Shown: piece by piece, positions 27,950 to 39,341 of the stretch | Numbering within the stretch: the first letter of the stretch is position 1 | Layout: each line of letters opens with the position of its first letter | DNA from: Cymodocea nodosa | Taxonomy: Eukaryota > Streptophyta > Magnoliopsida > Alismatales > Cymodoceaceae | DNA: 64,000 bases | Direction: 5' to 3' | Assembly (NCBI GenBank): GCA_036874045.1 | Contig: CM072337.1 | Span: 26,138,001 to 26,202,000, forward strand | The notes under the pieces: model-generated | What the model was told of the DNA's origin: nothing | Seen by the model: the letters and a program-made list of their open reading frames with translations, nothing else | The model's database searches: none | Program-made: the position numbers and the translations under genes

Positions 27950-29700
27950 TCACAAAATAACGAATATCAAAATTTTAGATATAAATACATTTGAAAAATT
28001 TTAATTCTTTAGTCCTTCCTACATAGCATATATAATATTTTCACACTTCTATCAAACATTTCTTTCTTTTTTTCTTAAGTTATTCCTATAATATTTCTTA
28101 TTTCTTCTTTTGTAATTGATATTTCATTAATAACTTTATATTTTGATAATTCATCTTATAGATTTTAAAGTAAATTAGTTGTATTTACTTGATGAATGAA
28201 ATTATAAAGTAAAAAATATACTATAATAATTTTCACTTACACTTAAAATAGAAATGACATGTAATTCTACAACGAGAGAATTGCTCTCTTTTGTTACTCT
28301 ATTCCTTTAGTTTTGGTCGACTATAACAAAGAAAGTTTCAAGTTTTTCTTATATCATTGTCATTTGTCACGACTCCTTCTATTCTCAATAAAATACAAAA
28401 TTTTATAAATATATGTTGACTTATTCTATTTATTTCCTTACTATTAAATGCTTGATATGATAGTAAATGATCTAATAATCTATAAATATATTGCTGACCT
28501 TCTTTACCTAAGATTCAATTTATAGTAATTGAATTACTATTACAAGTAGTCGCAATAGCACAAATGTTACTTCAAATAGAAGAAAGAAATTTTTGTCTCT
28601 TTTCTATTTCTTCCTCTTTCTCCTTAATTGTCATTTTATAAAAAAAAATCTATAAATATATTGTACTTGAAAACAAGATTGCTAACAAATCAAAAGGTTA
28701 GAATTTTAAGTTAAAATGGATGAATAAGATGTTTCATTCATTTCAACAAAATTGTATAACTACTACAATATATCAAAAAATGATAGTACAACATAACATA
28801 AATTCAAACATTCAACAACATATAAATTCCACAAACTACAACATAAATTTAAACATTCAACAATATATAGGTACAACATATTACAACATAAATTTAAGCA
28901 TGCAATATATAAGTTCAACATACTACAATATATTATAAAACATTCTATAACATATAAGTTCAACATAAATTAAACATACTACAACATATCATAAAACATT
29001 CTAACACAAAAGTGCAACATCCTATAACATACAATAAAGTCACACAAACATAAGTTCATCATCTATTATAATATATAAGTTTAGCTAGATATGTTAAATT
29101 ATAGCCACACCATGCACATATGGTTTGGAATGGAAAGAAACTAATTCCACATATCTAAATTTTGTAATAACTTTATGGATTGAAATACTTCACCATTACT
29201 TAAATCAGGTAAGTCAAGTAACATTTCCACAACTTCTTCTATTTGCTTCCTATTCCATCTTATCTTCATTTCCTCTACATTACTCAAGCGACATAACGCT
29301 TAAAGTTGTTCAACACTACTAATGTCTTCTTTCTTATTTAAAAACTTTTACCATGTCTTGAATTACTAATGTAATTATTTCTTGAGATACTATGTAAGGT
29401 CTTGCTCGCTTACCTTTTTTTCTTCAAACATTACCTATATTTGTCTCTAAGAGGAGGGCTACCTATTCGTGCTGTATTAGATTCAAAATTCAATTGAACT
29501 TGTATAGAGATAAGAACGTTATCATGCAAAGTCTTATCTTGAGAAATCTCAATATCGTCCTTGAAATGCATGTCGTCTATAGGTTACCTGTTATAGCTTT
29601 TAGTTGTTATACTTGTCCCAAGTACCTATAGTTGCTCATAAATTGAATAAGATTTTCCTTTACATTGTTTACATTTTAGATGTGTCTAAAAAGAAAATAT
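27950..29700 (-). mobile_element. Second, internally deleted Harbinger-family copy
   Basis: Segments match the first element in the same order: 28030-28200 resembles 22985-23145, 28320-28560 resembles 24000-24240 (including a shared TATGTTGACTTATTC block), and 29340-29690 resembles 24790-25130. The catalytic part of the transposase is missing. An AT-rich minisatellite (28780-29000) has grown inside. Confidence 0.55.
28780..29010. repeat. AT-rich minisatellite
   Basis: Repeats of words like ACAACATAAATTCAAACATT, TACTACAATATAT and AAGTTCAACATA; unit length drifts around 20-45 bp. Confidence 0.75.
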
Positions 29701-29884
29701 TAACACAAAAATAAAAATGTCATAATGATATTCTTAATTTTGTAAACAAATATTATCTTTACAAATTCATTCCAAATTTCATAAAAAATATTTGTGTGTC
29801 TATAAATGAAATCTTAACATCAATCACTTTAATTTATAATTTTTGAATAATTCTTGTACATCAATTGCCAAATTTTCATTGAAT

Positions 29885-30545
29885 TATCAATATTTTTTTG
29901 ATAATTTTTGCACTTGCATTGACATTGTACCTTGCTATTATCTTATTCCATACTTCATTTTAATCTTATCATCATGTGTTCTGTGTTTCCTTTGTTAAGT
30001 ATTTCAATCAAAATATTCAATATCTCTTTATCTATTTTTACACTCTAAGTGTAATAACTTTTTTCTAAAACTTTTCCATTGTCTGTATTATTTCAAAAAA
30101 ACTTGTTAGTAGTGGAAGACCTCTTAGGGATAAGAGACATAGGGTTGAAGAGAGAGCCAAAAAAAAATCTTTTATGTATAATCCTACATAATCTCAAATG
30201 TTATCAATTCTGACATGTACACCAAATAATACAATGCAAGTAAAAGTTCCTACATTCATGGAGATATAAGTTATCATGCTAGCATATCCATCATTTGAGT
30301 CTCTAACAATTACTCCAATAATACCAAGTTGTCATTATGCTATCAATGTTTTTTTGGTAATTTTTGCACCTACATTGACATTGTACTTTGCTATTATCTG
30401 ATTTCATACTTCTATTCGAATCTTGTCGTCATGTGTTTTTATACTTCCTTCGTTAACTATTTCACCTAAAATGTTTAATATTCCTTTGTTTACTTTTACA
30501 TTCTAAGTGCAATAACTTCTTTTTGAAATATTTCTATTGTCTTAA
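29885..30545. repeat. Diverged duplication of about 205 bp
   Basis: 29885-30095 and 30343-30545 share ordered blocks (GATAATTTTTGCAC, CATTGACATTGTAC, TTGCTATTATCT, TCATGTGTT, TCTAAGTGTAATAACTT) at about 80% similarity by eye, separated by about 250 bp. Both also resemble the far end of the Harbinger ORF1 region (about 25330-25540). Confidence 0.7.
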
Positions 30546-31969
30546 CTAGTAACTATCCTAAAACACATGCATGTTAGCTAAACATACATAATCACATTTG
30601 TCATAACAAATACCCGAATATGCATGTCGTGTGTAATTTACTAATACAAGTAGTGTAATTTACTCAAATCTTGATAAGAATCACAGCATTCAAATGTTTC
30701 CAAAGTTATATTCACGCATTACATAGGTTTGATCACAAGAATCCTTAAATGAAAAAGACCGATTTAGGATTATAAAAAATGGTAGTGTGAGATGCATTCA
30801 AATCACATCAATATGTCCAAGATTCATTCATACATAATTAACTTAACGCTATAAATATAGCTTGAATGTATGAAGTAGTTATTCAAGCATGAGTAATTTA
30901 AAATACAAATTAAATAACAATATAAGTAATGAAACATGGACAATTGAATCGTGCCAACTTAATCTTAGACTCCACAGATAAAATTTCGATCAAATGAATC
31001 CATCTTAGCAATTTTTTATAATTAAACGAAATGGTTATCTTATGTTAGAATGTTATTTTTTATAATTATATATATCTTGACCAGCATTACTATAATAGAT
31101 TTTCCTTTTTATAAAAACTAGTAGCAACTCTAAATACATGTGTGCCAATACTAGATAAGATACAGGGATTCAGGGTTGTTGTTTCTTGCACATGACATAT
31201 GGTTTTCCTTTTCTATAACTCCGTTATACGAAATTGATGTATTTCACCAAATTCACTTAAGTTTACTTGCAAAACCGGTCACTAAATTTCACCAAACAAC
31301 ACTCAAAATCAAAGTATAAAACTAGAACATTTATAATAAACTGTAGACTAAAATAAGGTATTGCTAATATTGCGGTCTAAAATGTAATCCCCCCCCGATG
31401 CACATAAGGTAGTGCACAAGCATAGAAAATATATTCTCCTCAAGCTAGAGAAAATTTGAACCTAATACTGATAACAGCATTGATAGAACAACTAAACAGC
31501 AATAAAGAGTGTGCTTGTTAACACTACCGATTTGGTTGCTAAACGCAAAGAGATTCCTTCTACATTGAAATCCTCGATCGGCAATTTATTCCAGTATGCT
31601 TAGTCAAATAGCCACACATTATAAGCACCATTACTACATTTTAGTCATCAGGAACGTTCACACATTCCTTTTTGTAATACACACCCGTTTCTTGGTTTGA
31701 TACAAAACCAATTAGGAAAATGGAAGGTACACATAGAGAGATAGATACCAACCTTGTGATCGACGAACTCCATACTATAGATGACGATAGACGACTGTGA
31801 GGACGGAACTTAAGACCGGAGCATGCGACCGACAAACCCCACACCAAATATGGCGATGAACGACGGTGAGGTCGGAGTTCAAGGGTGCTATTGATTAGTT
31901 CAACGACTTTCTGCAATTGAAGAGTTTTCTGTTTCCTCACTTTTTCCTTCTTTCTTCGTCACACGAACT
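30546..31969. other. AT-rich intergenic DNA
   Basis: No supported gene; an 8-base C run at about 31389-31396. Confidence 0.5.
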
Positions 31970-31998
31970 CCCCCCCCCCCCCCCCCCCCCCCCCCCCC
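31970..31998. repeat. Poly-C run of 29 bases
   Basis: Uninterrupted cytosines between GAACT and TTACTAAC. This is a strikingly long G/C homopolymer for a plant sequence, and its true length is likely uncertain. Confidence 0.85.
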
Positions 31999-32032
31999 TT
32001 ACTAACTTCAATTGAGCGATAGATGGTGAGCT

Positions 32033-32152
32033 TGCTTTCAACTACAAGGGTTCCACACACAAGGCATTTCAAGGTAGGCTGCAAGGATTTTATGCTTTCA
32101 ACTACAAGGGTTCCACACACAAGGCATTTCAAGGTAGGCTGCAAGGATTTTA
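32033..32152. repeat. Exact tandem duplication, 60-bp unit
   Basis: The unit beginning TGCTTTCAACTACAAGGG is repeated with no mismatch (32033-32092 and 32093-32152). As the length is a multiple of three, an open frame persists through it, but no gene is supported. Confidence 0.95.
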
Positions 32153-35100
32153 TAAGACAAGGAAAAAGGAAAAAAGAAAAAAGAAGAAGAAGAAGCAGAA
32201 ATGGTGTTTCATGCTTTGGTATGGGTTATAGCGTTCGAAATGTTTCACAAACTTAGATATTTCAATGAACTGGTGAAGTGACTGGACTCCTTTTGCTTTA
32301 TGCTTCTTAAGAGACCCCAAAAGAAAAGAAAAAAAAAAAGCATGAATCACGAGTACACAAATTACAGTAGGAAGATTTACCTGTATGTTAACTGCATTTC
32401 TATTACAAAATTAATCAACAGAAACGTTTCACCGTCCACCATGAAAAGTCACTAGAAATAAAATTTAAATTAATATATGATAGATTTGTTATTTATTGTC
32501 GGTTAGTTAATTTCAAAATAAAATATTTCGCATGCAACGCGAAGGTTGCGTGTATCCCATTCATAACCGCTGGTTTTTCTATCTTAAAGGAGAAAAGACG
32601 TGAGATAAAATGACCTGTCCGGGTGTAGTGGCGTCGATCTTTCTATTTTGATATTCCACATGCAAACTGAGGAGTACACGCACTCAACAAAGAGATTAGG
32701 ACTTTAATTAATTAAATGGGTGGGATTTCACAAACATTAAAGTATATATTCCAAGGACGATAAGAAGTGCAGATGGGAAATGTAGCTAGAAAGCGGTTGT
32801 GGCGGTGACCATGGACTTGTATGAGTGCTTGCTCAATGGCCGACACATCTGCGGATCCATAGCTTTTAGAGCACCACTGCAAGCATACTTATAGAGACCA
32901 GTGACACCATCACCCTCCTCAAGAGTTGTGCAGAAAATAAAACTAGGGCTGACTGGGAGATGGGGAGTGCTATAAACTTTTACTTGTTACCCAAGGTAGT
33001 TGACGTATGTGAGTCACTTACAAGCATACGAACACATGAAGAAGCCATAAACACAAGCGTGTGTGTTTGAGCTACAGTTCTATGTCAATATAAAAAATAC
33101 AGAATTCGATATTACCTGAGCAAAACTCAATCGGTCTAATCAAATCGTGTTATCAACAGATACAATATGACCTTTTAGCCTCTGTTAGGTCGTCATCTGA
33201 TGTTAGCGTCTGAGTTATCACTTACCCCTTTTAACGCAGCATAATCAGACACAAATTTGATTAAAAATTGATTCAAATCTGATATTACGTGAGGCAGAAA
33301 CAAACTATCGTTCATTATTAATTGTGTTTTAAGGTAGACTATCGCTGAAGTCTCACGGGAAAATTAATTGATATGACGAGATTGGGAGGGAAAGAGTTTG
33401 CCTGGTTTGCGTTCTCATTGTCATTCTGACCTTTAAAAACTTACAAGTTTGGTGATATTGATGGTGACGGAACTAAAGGAAAAAGAAGATGAGTTTTGTA
33501 TAACTCTAGAGTGACTACTTGACAACGGAAGATACCAAAAATTAAAATATTTTCCATCGAACCAACCGAACCAGTCAATAATTTATCCGGCCTTTCCTTT
33601 CCTTCCCTTCCCTGCTAAGGAATACAAGCAATTTTTTTTTTTGAAAAAAAAAACCTTCTCGAGGAAATGTTGACCGCCCAGCAGTCGCACGTACGTGCTA
33701 AACAATACTGAAATGAAATCAAAAATATATAACAACATCAAAATAACATAAATGCAAGCGCTGTTTCAACCTTTTAGTAATCCAACGACTGGTACGGGGA
33801 TATGACCCAGACAATAATCCACTGTTCACTCATCGTAACAGACAACTATTTATTCAAATTGTGTCTTTAATGCTATAAATAAATGGGGGTCATTAAGCTT
33901 GCATCCATCAGCTGTCTTCTTCGTCTAATAAGAGCAAGGGTATGAATTTTTTACTCTATTATTATCCATGCCTGTCTATTTCTTTTATCCATTACCTGTC
34001 TATAACTTACAGGTATTATTTGTCTTTCAACCTACCTGTTAAATTTAAAAAGCAAGGATAAAAATAAGGTCATTCCCACCCTATATATACTCGTATAATT
34101 TACAGACCTGCTTGTTAAGCAAGTAAGACATGGATGAATGTGTGACATGTATAAGAATATCCAAAACTGAAGACTCATACAAGATTCTAAACATGTTTAA
34201 GTAATTGCCTTTCCTTTTCTATTCGGAGTCAACGTTAATAGATAAGGATGAGGTACCACATGAAATAACGCCCAATTTTCAATGATGGAATACATGCACA
34301 AGGAAGATGGGGCTATGATAATGGTTTGCAGGAAAATAAATGGTCCCTCATAAACGATGAAGATTATAGGGCACTGTCAATTTTGACTTGAGATGCTGAT
34401 TAAATTAAAGCAATATATATCTAAACTTGTGCCAAAATAGAATCATTCTCTTATTCTTTTTTTACTTTCATTTCATCAAAAAAAAAAGTTGATAATTACT
34501 TGTAAACCATTTAAAAATTCATATATATTTATTTACCTGTTTGCCGTTAAAAATTTATGAGTCGATCCTGTTAAAATATTCTCGTGGTTAAGTTTTGTTA
34601 TAAAATAAATAAATGGTAAGTTTTTAATTTGCAAAGTATGGTTAATAAGCTAACCGTGCTTAATGTAATGGTTGGGATATTAGAATAAAATAGAAATATT
34701 TTAATGGAATATAAGTAAATATGCAATTTCAATGGCATAAATTGAAGTAAATGTCGCAGATAAAATGGATGGTTCTATTATCCAGAGATGAAAGTTAGAT
34801 AATAAGTTGATTAATTTTGCTACAATGGGTTGTGCTCCTCGAACCCAACTTGGAAGAGCAAGTCGTGATTGTGCGTTATTTTTGTACATTGACTTATTGG
34901 AGTGGGTCTTAATGATGTGAAGGGCATGCACAAGCATGTGTTGGGTGTTGAGTGCCATCAAATCCCCATTAAAATATAATGTTTTCGGCTTTTTTGCAGT
35001 GTATGATTGGTGAGATGAGGCGTGGTCTTGTGTGCACCACACAAATCCCTTCATTGCATGCTTCTTTTCTTCTGTGTTAAGTGGGGTTCATTGAAAAGGA

Positions 35101-36925
35101 CAATAACAAACAAAATGTGATTTAACAAGTGTGAAAGATACCAAAGGAAATTTCATTGGGTTTTCAAAACAAGGTGTGCAAAATAAAGTAAAATTCATTT
35201 CAACATTAATTAATAATCAGAACAAGAAATCATCATAATATAAATTCAAGTTTCACCGTATTTTAAATGATGCGAGACTTTTCTTTCGATTCTTTCTTAT
35301 AACCTTTAAGTGTCTCGCAGCCAACTTATTTTATAATTAATTGAAAGAAGAAGAAGAAAAAATTTAAACTATTATAATATAAAGTTTAAAATTCAACCAC
35401 ATGTTAAACTACTTGGAACCGGAGAAAATCTAATCTATTATAATCTTCAGATTGTAAGCCTATCATGATGCTTTCCTTCCTTCTTTAACTTACTCTTCTT
35501 CTTTTTCCTTCATTCTTTCTTTGTAAACTACGTAAAAGGTTTTTGATCCGGAGCATTTGGGTTTTTGGAAATGAATCCACCACACCCCAACTATTGCGTC
35601 TCTTTTGTTTTTCAAAGAGCCGACAGCCGTTCTAATTAAGCATGGTTGGTACCGCACACATCTAAAAGATTTTCCAAAGTCAAACACATGGCAAAGGGAA
35701 AGAGGGAACGAATGCTCCTTAAAAGCTGAGTGGTTAGGAATTAAAGTAGATCAGGAAGAGTTTGACCATCTGAGAGTAGACATGAATCTTTTAAACAACA
35801 TAACAATTAACTAATATTCTTTATTTACATCGCAACTCAAACCAAATCAGCCTCATAAACAAAATAAATAAGTAACAGATAACAGAGAACCTTTTGGTAG
35901 AATCACATGGGAAGGGAAGAGAAGAACCCAACTCTTCTCTCTTTCCAAGTTGTTCTTTCCCTTTGAGTTTCGAATCTACGTTGATAAGGACCGACGACAA
36001 ATAATCCTCTCTCTCTCTTTTTTCGTTACAGATAAAATGTTATATTCAAACTTACAAGAAAAGTATGATCAAGATTTTCCTTAATTTGCTACTACGTAAG
36101 TTTGAACCGAATATTGAATTTAAGATCTCAGACGATGAAAAGTTGAAGTTATCATCATTTATAAATTTAAATCTTCAATTTACGATTAAATTTGTTGGTT
36201 CGGTACTTGAAACAAAACGAGACTGTTCCCACAATTGAACGCGAAGCCTTCACTGCACCACACCAGCATTGACCACCATTTCAACGTTTACTCATTAAAT
36301 GCAGTGATTCAATTAGTTGATTAAGATTTCGATTATAAATAACGTAAAAGATATTATCGTTTTTTTTTTTGATAGCGAGAATTTTTACATTCATCGACAT
36401 TAATGAATCACAAGCATCATTGGTATGATTAATTAAGTTATTGAGGTTACTTAAACACACACTGTTATTATAAGAAGAAAAAAATTATTCTTGATGGTGA
36501 TCGCTTCCACCGAAATTTTATCCTTGCTAAACGAAAAAGACACCCTATCATAAATATCGACCACCCAACCCCCCCCCCCCCCCACGTTTCCTCCTCGAGC
36601 CGTTTTGGAAAGGGAAAATATCGCACGGTCGTAATGATTACTAGTTTGTTTAATTTTGCGAGAATTGTGATAAAATAAAATTTGAGATTGGAAAAAGAAG
36701 AAAAAAAAATCATACACACGGGTAATGATCGGCCTTACAATTTGCAGAAGCCAGCTATGGTCAACGCGCCTTTTCCCTACGTTTCAACAACTTCTTGTCA
36801 AAAGTCAACCCTTAGGCCTTTTTCATCACTTCCCACCAGCGCCCAACCCAACCCAAACTTTCCTCTTCCTCCTCCTCCACGCTCCCGCACTTCCCATACC
36901 ACACCTCCTCTCCGCCTCCGTCTCC
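32153..36925. other. Intergenic DNA
   Basis: Mostly AT-rich. It holds an open 3'-exon-like stretch on the minus strand (about 32786-32943), an isolated CTATAAATA box at about 33873 with no gene after it, a 15-base C run at 36569-36583, and the promoter and leader of the PP2C gene (about 36650-36925). No other gene was found. Confidence 0.55.
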
Positions 36926-39341
36926 ATGGGGAACGGTCTCGCCAAGTGCACCCACTGCATCGCAACCGGCAAACATCGCCGCCGCCGCCGTCGTTTTCGC
37001 CGCGAAACTGCCGCCGTCGTTTCTGAACCTTACTTCTCCGAGGAGGGTCTCGGCCACTCCTTCTGCTACTTCCCCCCCGACCCCTCCAGCTTCTCCTCCT
37101 CCAACGTCCATCACCAAGAAGAAAACACTACTTCCACCACCACCACCACCTCCTCCTCCTCCTCCTCCTCTTCTGGTACCACCTTTCGTTCCATATCCGG
37201 TGCATCTGTGAGCGCCAACACGTCGACGACACCTCTCTCCGACTTATACTCCTCCTCCTCCACCGTTGCGGCCGCCTTCGATTGCTCCCACTCGTTCGCC
37301 TTGGTACCACTCCAACCCATGCCGCGCCTCCTCTCCGGCCCCCTTTCCGGTCCACTTGAGAGAGGATTCATGTCGGGTCCCATCGAGCGCGGCTTCATGT
37401 CGGGGCCTATCGATCCAAGAAGCGGGCTGGCCACCGGGATCTTCTCGGGATCGCTTGACCCAAAGAAAACCACCAACAGGTTCTTCGATAGGAGCTTCTC
37501 CCATGGTGGCTCGAGGAAGGCCTCTTTGATCGGTGGCCTGAGGAAGGTCATCAACAGAACCATCACTCTCGGGCGGAATTCTGTCGTGGCGCCGATCAAA
37601 CCCGCTAAGGAATCGGACACTGTCGAGAACGACACCACCGGAACCAGAAGTAGCGGCAGAAAGCAGAGCCTCGACAGCGAGGACGGACTTGATGGGCAAA
37701 ATCTACAGTGGGCGCAGGGGAAGGCGGGGGAGGACCGAGTTCACGTGGTGGTCTCTGAGGAGCACGGGTGGGTGTTCGTTGGCATCTACGACGGATTCAA
37801 TGGCCCCGACGCGCCGGACTACCTCCTCTCCAACCTCTACCCGACAGTACAGAGGGAGCTCAAGGGTCTACTATGGGAAGACAAATTGACCCATACCGAC
37901 AGTTCTCCCGTCTCTTCTCCGGCGGACGATCATCGGAACCATGAGACAACTACAGTCGTCGACGTACCGGAACCGGAAGACGGCTCAAAGCAAAAGAAAT
38001 CCATGAGGGTCAAAAAGTTGTCCACGGGAAGAGCGAAGAAGCGTGAGGACAACAAGGTGATGTGGAAATCGGCATGGAAATCGGAGAGCTTAGATTTGGA
38101 CAGGAAGCTCAAGGAGCAGCCGTCTAATCCCACGACATCGACGGTCAACCCCGCTGAGGTACTGAAGGCTCTGTCCCAGGCGCTGAGGAAGACAGAGGAC
38201 GGCTTCCTGGACGTCGCCGACAGCACGGTCTCCGAGAATCCGGAGCTGGCGCTGATGGGTTCGTGTGTCCTCGTCATGCTGATGAAAGGCGAGGACGTCT
38301 ACCTGTTGAACGTCGGCGACAGCCGCGCGGTTCTCGGGAGCAAGCCGGAGTCCGACATGTTGGGCTCGATCAGGGCGGACGGACCGGACATGGAGAGAAT
38401 AAAGGAGGAGGAGTGCGGTAGCAGTGATCAGGCGGAGGAGTTGGACGGATTCGCAAGTCTGGCGGCAACCCAGCTGACTGTCGATCACAGTACTTCAATA
38501 GAAGAGGTTAGTCCACGTTTGATTTCTCTTCACGCTTCTTTCCGATCTCCAAAATGCTTTGGTTTCCGACTAACACAGATGAAGATGATGGTCGTTCTTG
38601 TTCTGCAGGAGGTTCACAGAATTCGGAAAGAGCACCCCGACGACCCGTCGGCGGTGACGAACGACCGGGTGAAGGGATCGTTGAAGGTCACAAGAGCTTT
38701 TGGTGCTGGGTTTCTCAAACAGGTAACCAAAATTTTCCCTTTGATAACGACCAATTCCCACATTTTTGTGGTCACCATGATTTCCATGATTCGAATTGGG
38801 TTACTTGTTTGCGTCTAACTACGCATTCCAATCTCCTTCTCCGCAGCCCAAATGGAACGATGCGCTCCTGGAGATGTTCCAAGTGGACTACGTCGGGACC
38901 TCACCATACATCACCTGCCACCCGTCACTACATCACCACGAACTTGGACCCAGAGATCGATTTCTGATACTGTCATCCGATGGTCTGTACCAATACTTCA
39001 CCAACGAAGAGGCCGTCGCGGAGGTCGAGATGTTGATGGCGGCGTACCCCGACGCCGACCCTGCCCAACACCTCGTCGAGGAGGTCCTGTTCCGAGCAGC
39101 CAGAAAAGCTGGTAAAACAACTGTAATGTTTTATAAGATGAGAGAAGATGGATTTTACCATCTCCGGTGTTTGTCGATTGATTTCAATTCCCACCTTATT
39201 TACTTTTGACGATGATGTTGTGCAGGAATGGACTTCCATGAATTGCTGGAAATTCCGCAAGGGGACAGACGGCGGTATCACGACGACGTGTCCGTCATCG
39301 TCATATCGTTGGAAGGAAGGATATGGAGATCGTGTGTGTGA
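36926..39341 (+). CDS. PLL: POLTERGEIST-like protein phosphatase 2C
   Basis: Four exons: 36926-38506, 38609-38722, 38847-39111, 39226-39341, encoding 691 residues. The ATG at 36926 is chosen because it gives MGNGLAKC, an N-myristoylation signal (Gly2) with a palmitoylatable Cys8, then a basic cluster ([12 protein letters not shown]); POL/PLL proteins are held at the plasma membrane this way. The frame is open 67 codons further upstream but without family similarity. Residues about 135-163 hold the SGPL/SGPI repeats typical of the clade. PP2C motifs: [15 protein letters not shown] and [15 protein letters not shown] (about 268-300), [12 protein letters not shown] (about 458-470), [47 protein letters not shown] (about 605), and [15 protein letters not shown] near the end. 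Metal-binding aspartates are present. Family members act in CLAVATA-type stem-cell and receptor kinase signalling. Exon 1 is strongly GC-rich. Confidence 0.95.

Noticed and set aside
28780..29010. Direct repeats that might suggest a CRISPR array
   Set aside because: The units vary in length and are AT-rich minisatellite sequence; the genome is a plant and there are no unique spacers or cas genes.
36725..36925. In-frame N-terminal extension of the PP2C gene
   Set aside because: The extra 67 residues have no family similarity, and MGNG at 36926 is the expected myristoylated start.
37111..37699. Long minus-strand frames opposite PP2C exon 1
   Set aside because: Shadows of a GC-rich coding exon; no splice structure or motif.
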